Source: Hyphomicrobiales bacterium (GTDB lineage Bacteria > Pseudomonadota > Alphaproteobacteria > Rhizobiales > Rhizobiaceae). From it: DNA of 64,000 bases. The stretch is from the NCBI GenBank assembly GCA_900468535.1, contig UBTY01000012.1, positions 1 through 64,000 of the forward strand. The letters are read 5' to 3'. How positions within the stretch are numbered: position 1 is the stretch's first letter; each line of letters begins with the position of its first letter. The notes beneath the pieces are model-generated. The model made no database searches and was not told the origin of the DNA. It was given only the letters and a program-made list of their open reading frames with translations. The position numbers and the translations under genes are program-made. Below, one piece after another: positions 57,006-64,000 of the stretch.

Positions 57006-58115
57006 ATGTATGTTGCTGTCAAAGGGGGCGAGGCCGCCATTGCCAACGCCCATCGCCTGCTGGCGGATCGCCGTCGCGGTGACCGTTCGTTGCCGGCTAT
57101 CGGTATCGACCAGATCGTCGCGCAGCTGGCGCTGGCGGTCGACCGCGTCATGGCTGAAGCCTCGCTCTACGATCGCACGCTTGCCGCTCTCGCCGTCCGC
57201 CAGTCGCGCGGCGACATGATCGAGGCGATATTCCTGCTTCGTGCCTATCGCACGACGCTGCCGCGCTTCGGCTATAGCAAGCCCGTCGACACAGCGAAAA
57301 TGAAGATCGAGCGCCGCGTCTCCGCCACCTACAAGGATCTGCCCGGCGGCCAGCTGCTCGGCCCGACCTTCGACTACACGCATCGCCTTCTCGACCCGTC
57401 GCTCCTGACCGACGAAGCCGTCGAGGAGCCGACACTCCGTGATGCCGAATCGGGCCGCGTCATGCGCGTTTCGGAAATCCTCGCGCAGGAAGGCCTGATC
57501 GAGGGCGACGGCGAAATGCCGGAGGATCACGAGATCGGCGACCTCACCCGCGAGCCGATGGAATTCCCGATGACCCGCGATCTGCGCCTTCAGGCGCTCG
57601 CCCGCGGCGACGAAGGCTTTCTGCTGGCGCTCGGTTATTCCACACAGCGCGGTTACGGCCGCAACCATCCCTTCACCGGCGAAATCCGCATCGGTGAAGT
57701 CGAGGTTGAATTCGATGTTCCCGAACTCGGCTTCGCCGTCTCGCTCGGCACCATCCAGGTCACCGAATGCCAGATGGTCAACCAGTTCAAGGGTTCGTCC
57801 AAGGCGCCGCCGCAGTTTACTCGCGGCTACGGCCTGGTATTCGGCCAGAGCGAACGCAAGGCAATGTCCATGTCGCTCGTCGATCGTGCACTGCGCGCCG
57901 AAGAACTCGGCGAGGACATCACTGCCCCGGCGCAGGACGAGGAATTCGTCATCTCGCATGCCGATAACGTCCAGTCGACCGGTTTCGTCGAGCACCTGAA
58001 GCTGCCCCACTACGTCGACTTCCAGGCCGAACTCGATCTGGTCCGCCGCATGCGCAACGAATTCGAAGCCAACCGCATCGGTGGCGACGACAGCATCAAG
58101 GAGGCTGCGGAATGA
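57006..58115 (+). CDS. phnI: C-P lyase core subunit PhnI
   Basis: The 369-residue subunit carries the nucleosidase activity that, with PhnG and PhnH, displaces the base of ATP by phosphonate. Motifs at MYVAVKGGEAAI, GYSKPVDTAKMKIERR, LDPSLLTDEAVEEPTLRDAE and the C-terminal DNVQSTGFVEHLKLPHYVDFQAEL are family-specific. The stop overlaps phnJ by 4 bases (ATGA). Confidence 0.96.
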   Translation: MYVAVKGGEAAIANAHRLLADRRRGDRSLPAIGIDQIVAQLALAVDRVMAEASLYDRTLAALAVRQSRGDMIEAIFLLRAYRTTLPRFGYSKPVDTAKMKIERRVSATYKDLPGGQLLGPTFDYTHRLLDPSLLTDEAVEEPTLRDAESGRVMRVSEILAQEGLIEGDGEMPEDHEIGDLTREPMEFPMTRDLRLQALARGDEGFLLALGYSTQRGYGRNHPFTGEIRIGEVEVEFDVPELGFAVSLGTIQVTECQMVNQFKGSSKAPPQFTRGYGLVFGQSERKAMSMSLVDRALRAEELGEDITAPAQDEEFVISHADNVQSTGFVEHLKLPHYVDFQAELDLVRRMRNEFEANRIGGDDSIKEAAE

Positions 58116-58993
58116 CCGACCTAGCCAGCTACAATTTCGCTTATTTGGACGAGCAGACGAAGCGCATGATCCGCCGCGCGATCCTGAAGGCGATTGCCAT
58201 TCCCGGCTATCAGGTGCCCTTCGCCTCCCGCGAAATGCCTATGCCATACGGCTGGGGCACCGGCGGCGTGCAGGTCACAGCCTCGATCATCGGCCCGGAT
58301 GATGTGCTCAAGGTCATCGACCAGGGTGCTGACGACACGACCAACGCCGTCTCGATCCGCGCCTTCTTCCAGAAGGTCGCGAATGTCGCGGTGACCACGC
58401 ACACCAAGGACGCGACGATCATCCAGACCCGCCACCGCATCCCGGAAGAAAAGCTTGGGCCCAACCAAGTGCTCGTCTACCAGGTGCCGATCCCGGAACC
58501 GCTCCGTTTCCTCGAACCGCGCGAGACCGAAACCCGCAAGATGCACGCGCTTGAGGAATACGGCCTCATGCATGTGAAGCTCTATGAGGACATCGCGCAC
58601 AACGGCCGCATCTCGAAGACCTATGCCTATCCGGTCAAGGTCGCCGGCCGCTACGTCATGGACCCGTCGCCGACGCCGAAGTTCGACAATCCGAAAATGC
58701 ACATGTCGGACGCGTTGCAGCTCTTCGGGGCAGGGCGCGAGAAGCGCATCTATGCCGTTCCGCCCTATACCGAAGTCGTCAGCCTCGATTTCGACGACTA
58801 CCCCTTCGAGATCCAGCGCTTCGGCAAGCCTTGCGCGCTCTGCGGCGCCGAAGAAGTCTATCTCGACGAGGTCATCCTCGATGACAAGGGCGGGCGCATG
58901 TTCGTCTGCTCGGACACCGACCATTGCGAAGACCGCCGCGCCCATGGGCATGCCGGCGAGATGTTGGCACCCAATCAGGAGGCCGCCGAATGA
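58112..58993 (+). CDS. phnJ: C-P lyase radical-SAM subunit PhnJ
   Basis: The 293-residue alpha-D-ribose 1-methylphosphonate 5-phosphate C-P lyase breaks the C-P bond through a glycyl/thiyl radical. The C-terminal cysteines sit at residues 241, 244, 266 and 272 (CALCGAEE and VCSDTDHC), the same positions as in E. coli, where the first three bind the [4Fe-4S] cluster and the last is the thiyl residue. Gly32 (IPGYQVPF) matches the glycyl radical site. The stop overlaps phnK as ATGA. Confidence 0.97.
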   Translation: MTDLASYNFAYLDEQTKRMIRRAILKAIAIPGYQVPFASREMPMPYGWGTGGVQVTASIIGPDDVLKVIDQGADDTTNAVSIRAFFQKVANVAVTTHTKDATIIQTRHRIPEEKLGPNQVLVYQVPIPEPLRFLEPRETETRKMHALEEYGLMHVKLYEDIAHNGRISKTYAYPVKVAGRYVMDPSPTPKFDNPKMHMSDALQLFGAGREKRIYAVPPYTEVVSLDFDDYPFEIQRFGKPCALCGAEEVYLDEVILDDKGGRMFVCSDTDHCEDRRAHGHAGEMLAPNQEAAE

Positions 58994-59766
58994 GCGACAC
59001 CCCGCTTCTCAAAGTCAATGACGTCTCGAAATTCTACGGCAACCGCATCGGCTGCCGGAATGTCTCCTTCGAACTCTGGCCCGGCGAAGTGCTCGCCATC
59101 GTCGGTGAATCCGGCTCAGGCAAGACGACGCTGCTCAACTGCATCTCGACCCGCCTGATGCCGACGACAGGCAGCGTCGAATACCACATGCGCGACGGCG
59201 CCTATCGCGACCTCTACCGCATGAGCGAGGCCGAGCGCCGCTTCCTGATGCGCACCGACTGGGGTTTCGTGCATCAGAATCCGGCTGACGGTCTGCGCAT
59301 GACTGTTTCGGCCGGTGCCAATGTCGGCGAACGCCTGATGGCGATCGGCGACCGCCACTACGGCAACATTCGATCCACCGCGGTCGACTGGCTGCAGCGC
59401 GTCGAGATCGACGAGAGCCGTATCGACGACCAGCCGCGCGCCTTCTCCGGCGGCATGCGCCAGCGCCTGCAGATCGCCCGCAATCTGGTGACCGGCCCAC
59501 GCCTGGTCTTCATGGACGAGCCGACCGGCGGCCTCGACGTGTCGGTGCAGGCCCGCCTGCTCGATCTTGTTCGTGGCCTCGTCAACGATCTCGGCCTTGC
59601 CGCGATCATCGTCACCCACGACCTCGCCGTCGCGCGTCTGCTGTCGCACCGCATGATGGTGATGAAGGATGGCCATGTCATCGAGCACGGGCTGACCGAT
59701 CGCGTGCTGGACGATCCGCGCGAGCCGTACACGCAGCTCCTCGTTTCCTCCATCCTGCAGGTCTGA
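58990..59766 (+). CDS. phnK: phosphonate C-P lyase system ATPase PhnK
   Basis: The 258-residue ABC-type ATPase binds the core complex rather than a membrane transporter. Walker A is GESGSGKTT (Lys45), the signature FSGGMRQRLQIARNL and Walker B LVFMDEPTGGLD. It starts at ATG 58990 within the phnJ overlap; the longer frame upstream is read from phnJ. It is followed by 64 bases and phnL. Confidence 0.95.
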   Translation: MSDTPLLKVNDVSKFYGNRIGCRNVSFELWPGEVLAIVGESGSGKTTLLNCISTRLMPTTGSVEYHMRDGAYRDLYRMSEAERRFLMRTDWGFVHQNPADGLRMTVSAGANVGERLMAIGDRHYGNIRSTAVDWLQRVEIDESRIDDQPRAFSGGMRQRLQIARNLVTGPRLVFMDEPTGGLDVSVQARLLDLVRGLVNDLGLAAIIVTHDLAVARLLSHRMMVMKDGHVIEHGLTDRVLDDPREPYTQLLVSSILQV

Positions 59767-59830
59767 TCGCGAATGCCGTTCAGACTCCGGCTACCGGTGT
59801 CCGCGGCAAGTGAAACTAAGGAAAGAAATC

Positions 59831-60541
59831 ATGGCAACGCCACTCGTTGTTTCTGAAGTCGTCAAGAGCTTCACCATGCACCTGCGCGACGGTATCAAGC
59901 TGCCTGTCGTTTCGGATGTATCCTTTTCCGTAGCCTGCGGGGAATGCGTCGTGCTCGGCGGCCCGTCGGGCATCGGCAAGAGCTCGCTCTTGAAGATGAT
60001 CTACGGCAACTACGCCGTCGATAGCGGCCAGATCCTCATCAAGCATCACGACAAGATCGTCGATCTGGCAACGGCTGACCCGCGCACTGTCATCGCTGTG
60101 CGCCGCGATACGCTTGGCTATGTCAGCCAGTTCCTGCGCACCGTGCCGCGCGTCGCGGCCATCGACGTGGTTGCCGAGCCGCTGGTCGCCCGTGGCGAGA
60201 AGGCGGAAACGGCGCGCGAGAAGGCGGCAAACCTTCTCTCGAAGCTGAACCTGCCGGAAGCGCTCTGGCAGCTTCCGCCCGCCACCTTCTCCGGCGGCGA
60301 GCAGCAGCGCGTCAACATCGCACGTGGCTTCATCACCGACCACACCGTCCTGCTGCTCGACGAACCGACCGCCTCGCTCGACGCCAGGAACCGCGCCGTC
60401 GTCGTCGGCATGATCGAGGAGAAGAAGAAGGCGGGCGTCGCGCTTCTCGGCATCTTCCACGATGAGGAAGTGCGCGAGGCTGTCGCCGACCGCATTCTCG
60501 ACGTCCAGAAATTCTCGCCGCGAAAGGCAATCGCAGCATGA
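59831..60541 (+). CDS. phnL: phosphonate C-P lyase system ATPase PhnL
   Basis: The 236-residue ATPase has Walker [25 protein letters not shown] Q-loop ([20 protein letters not shown]), signature [14 protein letters not shown] and Walker [13 protein letters not shown]. It belongs to the LolD-like subgroup. AAGAAA lies before ATG 59831. It overlaps the transferase gene by ATGA (60538-60541). Confidence 0.95.
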   Translation: MATPLVVSEVVKSFTMHLRDGIKLPVVSDVSFSVACGECVVLGGPSGIGKSSLLKMIYGNYAVDSGQILIKHHDKIVDLATADPRTVIAVRRDTLGYVSQFLRTVPRVAAIDVVAEPLVARGEKAETAREKAANLLSKLNLPEALWQLPPATFSGGEQQRVNIARGFITDHTVLLLDEPTASLDARNRAVVVGMIEEKKKAGVALLGIFHDEEVREAVADRILDVQKFSPRKAIAA

Positions 60542-61155
60542 GCCGCAAGATTGGCCTTGAGCCCTATTTCCATGAAACAGCATCCGTGAAGAACGCCACC
60601 TTCGGCCGCTTCACGGAAGTCTCGGAGCGTTGCCGCATCGAGGAAGTCGAGTTCGGCGATTACTCCTACGTCATGCAGGATGGCGCCATCTGGTGCGCGA
60701 CGATCGGCAAGTTCGTCAACATCGCTGCCTCGGTGCGCATCAACGCCACCAACCACCCGACCTGGCGCGCAACGCTGCACCACTTCACCTATCGCGCCGC
60801 CGATTATTGGCCGGATGCCGATATGGAGACCGACTTCTTCGAATGGCGTCGCTCCAACCGCGTCGTCATCGGCCACGACGTCTGGATCGGCCATGGCGCC
60901 ACCATCCTGCCCGGCGTCACTGTCGGTAATGGCGCCGTCATCGGCGCCGGTGCCGTCGTCTCCAAGGATGTCGCGCCCTACACGATCGTCGGCGGCGTCC
61001 CGGCCAGGCTGATCCGCGAACGCTTCCCGAAAGAGGTCGGCGAACGGATGGACAAGCTCGCCTGGTGGGATTGGGAGCACGACCGCCTGCGGGTCGCCCT
61101 GGCCGATTTCCGCGCGCTGAGCGCCGAAGATTTCCTTGCCCGCTACGAAGCATGA
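60538..61155 (+). CDS. phosphonate-metabolism hexapeptide-repeat transferase
   Basis: The 205-residue left-handed beta-helix protein has repeated hexapeptides ([32 protein letters not shown]) and a chloramphenicol-acetyltransferase-like fold. It matches the phn operon threonine-rich family (TIGR03308 type). It probably acetylates an aminophosphonate or an intermediate; that is inferred from location. It is the last gene of the operon. Confidence 0.88.
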   Translation: MSRKIGLEPYFHETASVKNATFGRFTEVSERCRIEEVEFGDYSYVMQDGAIWCATIGKFVNIAASVRINATNHPTWRATLHHFTYRAADYWPDADMETDFFEWRRSNRVVIGHDVWIGHGATILPGVTVGNGAVIGAGAVVSKDVAPYTIVGGVPARLIRERFPKEVGERMDKLAWWDWEHDRLRVALADFRALSAEDFLARYEA

Positions 61156-61729
61156 TCGGGCGCCCCCCCAAGAGGGGCGCTCAGTCTGCTGACAAAGTCT
61201 TCCGACTTGCGGAACGATCGTTTCTCGTCATGCCGGCCTCGAGCCGGCATCCAGTAGCGCCGCGTCTGCGGTGCGAAAGAGTCTTTTGCGCGCAAGGACT
61301 TACGCGCGCTGGACCCAGCTCGTCGACGGGGATGACGGCGGCCATTCCAGCAGGCGACGAGGCTTTGTCAACAAGGACGCGCCCCGAACCGGGGCGCCCA
61401 TCCAGCCCCGGAGCTTGGTCGCCCAAAAAGCGGCCGACCGACCTCCGCTCCTCGCGGCTCGCCCGGGCGCTAAAAACATGCAGCCGACGAAGCATCGGCG
61501 CACTCCATTGTCATAATAGTCGCGTCTGTCTCTGCTAGGAAAGAACAGGAGACGACCCTGCTTACCGCAAGGATAACCATGCGTCTTGGCCGTGGATGAG
61601 CTTGCGCGAATGCCAGTTCCTGTAAGAATCGGAAACACATTGTGACTAAGTCGTTACAAAAGCTACAATTTTCCAGCTTGTCTCATAATCGTACTTCATG
61701 GATATTAGACTGATCTTGAGGAAGTCATC
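61156..61729. other. 574-base stretch without a credible gene, holding an inverted-repeat element
   Basis: Short ORFs on both strands here overlap one another and lack ribosome sites. From 61160 to 61397 lies a structured element (separate entry). From about 61540 the DNA turns AT-rich and serves as promoter region for the gene at 61730; an ATG-rich 61600-61700 section shows no family similarity. Confidence 0.6.
61160..61397. repeat. composite inverted-repeat element after the phn operon
   Basis: The left end has GCGCCCC/GGGGCGC (61160-61166 with 61174-61180), 9 bases and TGACAAAG (61190-61197). The right end is its mirror image: CTTTGTCA (61363-61370), 8 bases and GCGCCCC (61379-61385) with its own hairpin to 61397. 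Inside, ATGCCGGC (61230-61237) pairs with GCCGGCAT (61243-61250). It looks like a miniature palindromic repeat unit; the outer left hairpin may also help end the phn transcript. Confidence 0.6.
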
Positions 61730-62131
61730 ATGATCAGAATGATTGAAGATCCGGCGGAATTGGCCGGCGAAGATATCACTGGCAAGTATATTCTGCGCAA
61801 GCTGAACTATCATTGGTTCGCTTACGGCAAGGCTGCGATCGTGACGGCCTGCAAGGGCACGATCCTGGAGCTGGATCGTGAGGAAACAGTCTATTCCGAA
61901 CAGTGGGGCCGCCGTGCCTACACGGGAGCCGGCAAGCGCTATCCGGGTGGCATCTGTCCGATATCGGCGGTCGCCTGTGTCTGCGACACGCCTGATGAGG
62001 TCAATGCCGTCATCCAGCTCGATGTCGACGCGCAGGACGAGTTCTACCGGTTGATCGCCAAGACGGAAGCCAGGGTTCGCGCCCTTGCGGCTTCGTCTGA
62101 CAACACGGTGTTTCTGGCTGCTGCCGAATAA
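61730..62131 (+). CDS. hypothetical protein (133 aa)
   Basis: The protein starts MIRMIEDPAELAGEDITGKY and is soluble, with a strand-rich middle (HWFAYGKAAIVTACKGTILEL) and a helical C end rich in alanine. Two close cysteines occur in the ICPISAVACVC segment. GAGGAAG precedes the ATG, and a perfect 11-bp hairpin follows the stop. I do not recognise the family. Confidence 0.65.
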   Translation: MIRMIEDPAELAGEDITGKYILRKLNYHWFAYGKAAIVTACKGTILELDREETVYSEQWGRRAYTGAGKRYPGGICPISAVACVCDTPDEVNAVIQLDVDAQDEFYRLIAKTEARVRALAASSDNTVFLAAAE

Positions 62132-62144
62132 GTCTGGCGCTCCC

Positions 62145-62171
62145 GGAGGTTCGGTATAAGACCGAACCTCC
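62145..62171. terminator. 11-bp hairpin between the hypothetical gene and the RNase H gene
   Basis: GGAGGTTCGGT (62145-62155) pairs perfectly with ACCGAACCTCC (62161-62171) around ATAAG. No T-run follows, so it may be a weak terminator or a processing or regulatory hairpin; the next start is only 39 bases on. Confidence 0.55.
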
Positions 62172-62209
62172 CGCGATCCGTCCTCGCGGATGGATGTGAC
62201 AAGGCGCAA

Positions 62210-62740
62210 ATGACCGACAAGACAGACACTATTCTCCTTCCCGAAAATATTGGCGCCAGCCACGATCTCCACGTCTTCGCCGACGGTTGCTACGAACCCG
62301 ATTCAGGGGAGGGCGGCTGGGCCTTTGTGGTCTATCGCGACGATGCGGAAGTCGCTTCCGGTTTTGGCGGCGTCGAGGACACCGCCAACAATACGACGGA
62401 ACTGATCGCGCTCCTCAAGGCCGTCGAGTGGATCGACAGCAATGCCGCCAGCGAAACAGCCGTGGTCTGGTCCGACTCCGTTTACGTCGTCAGAGGCTGC
62501 AATCAATGGCGCCACATCTGGAAAAACAACGGCTGGAAGAAGATAAGCGCCAACGCGAAAGTCCGAAGCCGCACGATCGCGAACCCCGATCTCTGGAAGG
62601 CGATCGACGCTCACCTGTCGCGCAACCGCCTGCTGACCATCGCCTGGTGTAAAGGCCATTCGGGCCTTGCCGGCAACGAGCGCGCCGACGAACTCGCCGA
62701 GCGCGGCCGCCTGTCGCTGCGTGGCAAAGGCGCCCGCTGA
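62210..62740 (+). CDS. ribonuclease HI-like protein
   Basis: The 176-residue RNase H fold enzyme degrades RNA in RNA-DNA hybrids. The DEDD site is complete: Asp25 (FADGCYEP), Glu64 (NNTTELIALL), Asp89 (WSDSVYVV) and Asp160 (NERADELAE), with the handle-like WKKISANAKVRSR and GHSGLAGNERAD. An N-terminal extension of about 18 residues precedes the core. A paralogue of the housekeeping RNase HI is likely, though that other gene is outside the window. Confidence 0.88.
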   Translation: MTDKTDTILLPENIGASHDLHVFADGCYEPDSGEGGWAFVVYRDDAEVASGFGGVEDTANNTTELIALLKAVEWIDSNAASETAVVWSDSVYVVRGCNQWRHIWKNNGWKKISANAKVRSRTIANPDLWKAIDAHLSRNRLLTIAWCKGHSGLAGNERADELAERGRLSLRGKGAR

Positions 62741-62866
62741 ATGGTTCTCGGATGCATCGACTGCCGAACCGGTGTCAGCAAGAGCGCGAAGGGGAATGGC
62801 GGCAAATGATCGCCAGCGATGTGATCCCGGTATATCGCCGGTCGCGTCGTCAACGTCGGCGTCGGG

Positions 62867-63079
62867 TTAAGCCCACGGGTTCTTCGCCAGCTGCCATTCC
62901 CCGGTCTCGTCAGGCTCGACGCGCTTGTTGCCGCGGTAGAAAATCGGCAGTCCGGTCTTCTTGTCCATGGAGAAGCGGCTGGGCGTGAACTTCTCGTCCT
63001 CATGTCCACGGATGGCGAGAGCGAGTGCCTCTTTGAACTTCCCGTCTTTGCACAGGCTTTTGAAGAGTGTCTGATCCAT
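62867..63079 (-). CDS. small hypothetical protein (70 aa)
   Basis: The protein starts MDQTLFKSLCKDGKFKEALALAIRG, a helix-turn-helix-like N half, then a charged and aromatic C half ending ETGEWQLAKNPWA. GGAG lies about 8 bases upstream of ATG 63079. No domain known to me fits. The stop converges with the RNase H gene, separated by 126 bases that hold no gene. Confidence 0.55.
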   Translation of the reverse strand: MDQTLFKSLCKDGKFKEALALAIRGHEDEKFTPSRFSMDKKTGLPIFYRGNKRVEPDETGEWQLAKNPWA

Positions 63080-63311
63080 CGCTTTACTCCGCTATCGTCG
63101 GTCCGGATTGCCTGCCATCGACCGGCGGTCGGGTCAACCGTCAATGGCGGCAGGCTCATGCGAAATGTGGCAAGTAGCGCCAGCCCGGCGGGATGCCTCA
63201 CCGTTGTTTGATTGGCCGCGATAACGCACCGGCGATAAAGTTTTGCGCAGTCCAGATCGCATGCCGTCCGCACCGTTTTCATCAATCGCTTATCGAGCGA
63301 GGGAGAGTCCC

Positions 63312-63935
63312 ATGACGCGCAATCATCTCACCAAGACTGCTCTTTCGCTTGCCGCAGGCGCCATCGTCGGTCTGGCCGAGCTGCACGGTGCCAATGCGGA
63401 CGACAGGATACGCGTTCACGGCACGGTCGAAAATCTCGACGGCGACACGCTGAAGATCAAGGAGCAGGATGGCCGCGACATGGCCATTACCATGGCATCC
63501 GGCTTGAAGGTGCTTGGCGTCAAGAATGCATCAACCGCCGACATAAAGGCCGGCGATTTCGTCGGGATCGGCTCGCAGCCGACCGCCAGCGGGATCAACG
63601 GCGCGGTCCAGGTCGTGATCTTTCCCGCCTCGATGAAGGGCACCGGCGAAGGCGATCGGCCCTGGAGCGTGAAGCCGAATGGCTCCATGACCAATGCGAC
63701 GGTGGCCAACGCCGTCAAGGACGTCAGCGGCCAAACAGTGACACTGGCCTACAAGGGCGGTGAGCGGAAGATCAAAATCCCTGAAGGCACGAAAATCGTC
63801 GCGCTCACTGCGGCAACGCGGGACGACTTCAAACCTGGCGCCTTCGTGTCCGCCCAGGGAACCATCAGCGGTGACAACACGCTCGCCGCCGATCGCGTCT
63901 CCGTCGGTCTCGATGGCGCAACGCCCCCGATGTGA
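63312..63935 (+). CDS. secreted DUF5666-type protein
   Basis: The 207-residue protein has a signal peptide (residues about 1-29, ending GANA). Two repeated beta-barrel units of the DUF5666 type follow: RIRVHGTVENLDGDTLKIKE with AGDFVGIGSQ, and VKDVSGQTVTLAYKGGERKI with PGAFVSAQGTIS. GAGGGAGAG lies upstream of ATG 63312. Periplasmic location is expected. No partner gene is seen in the 65 bases left in the window. Confidence 0.8.
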   Translation: MTRNHLTKTALSLAAGAIVGLAELHGANADDRIRVHGTVENLDGDTLKIKEQDGRDMAITMASGLKVLGVKNASTADIKAGDFVGIGSQPTASGINGAVQVVIFPASMKGTGEGDRPWSVKPNGSMTNATVANAVKDVSGQTVTLAYKGGERKIKIPEGTKIVALTAATRDDFKPGAFVSAQGTISGDNTLAADRVSVGLDGATPPM

Positions 63936-64000
63936 TGCTCCGCGCCGCAACCTGGCGGGCGTCATTCAAACGTTGAAGCGCTTAAATCTCATGGCGTGCT

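Noticed and set aside
61181..61638. Several 80-157 residue open frames on both strands
   Set aside because: They overlap a palindromic repeat element and each other, with no ribosome site and no recognisable domain.

Overview
The window is about 60% GC and gene-dense. It carries a typical alphaproteobacterial chromosomal gene set and most likely comes from a member of the Rhizobiaceae (Rhizobium, Agrobacterium, Neorhizobium or Ensifer type). The evidence is a complete Tad/Cpa (Ctp) pilus locus, an opposite-strand nucleoside salvage cluster, a yejABEF operon, the glk / ABC exporter / dapB / gpmA block next to phnF-phnGHIJKL, a RIME-like palindromic repeat, and TTAA-N7-TTAA boxes of the CtrA type. 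The species cannot be fixed from the sequence alone. No prophage, CRISPR array, integrase, transposase or rRNA gene was seen. One tRNA gene, Ser(GGA), is present.

Layout. 1-3600: the 3' part of purU and a three-part kinase / M23-like / class III aminotransferase fusion. 3601-4443: a sparsely coding stretch with two tiny ORFs that share a repeated upstream block. 4444-14177: an amide/peptide catabolism region with a P1-family peptidase, a LysR regulator, an oligopeptide-type ABC importer (binding protein and two permeases, no ATPase), an amidase, and on the other strand an NlpC/P60 protein, a MarR regulator and an M17 aminopeptidase. 14321-26716: the Tad pilus region. tadD, a secretin N-domain protein and two TadE-like pseudopilins read on the + strand; tadC, tadB, tadA, cpaE, cpaD, cpaC, cpaB, cpaA and the Flp pilin lie on the - strand. 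A LysE-type exporter sits between tadD and tadC. 26818-38395: nucleoside salvage. deoB, add and upp are on + . A - strand run encodes a BMP-type nucleoside binding protein, an ATPase, two permeases, cdd, a purine nucleoside phosphorylase, deoC and deoA. It imports nucleosides, deaminates cytidine, splits the glycosidic bonds and sends deoxyribose phosphate to glycolysis.

38691-43000: small membrane and secreted proteins, the tRNA, pncB and a GhrA-type hydroxyacid reductase. 42918-48790: yejABEF (peptide / microcin-type uptake). 48984-54963: mepA, mgsA, glk, an MsbA-like exporter, dapB and gpmA. 55082-61155: the phosphonate C-P lyase operon phnGHIJKL with a hexapeptide-repeat transferase, and a divergent phnF over a double palindrome. 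phnM, phnN and phnCDE are not in the window. 61156-61729: a structured inverted-repeat element. 61730-64000: a hypothetical protein, a second-type RNase HI, and two further small or secreted proteins.

No clear novel defence or mobile system was found. The most unusual items are the kinase / inert M23 / phospho-lyase-type fusion, the repeated block around the 31-residue ORF, CtrA-type boxes flanking the pilus genes, and the inverted-repeat element downstream of the phn operon.
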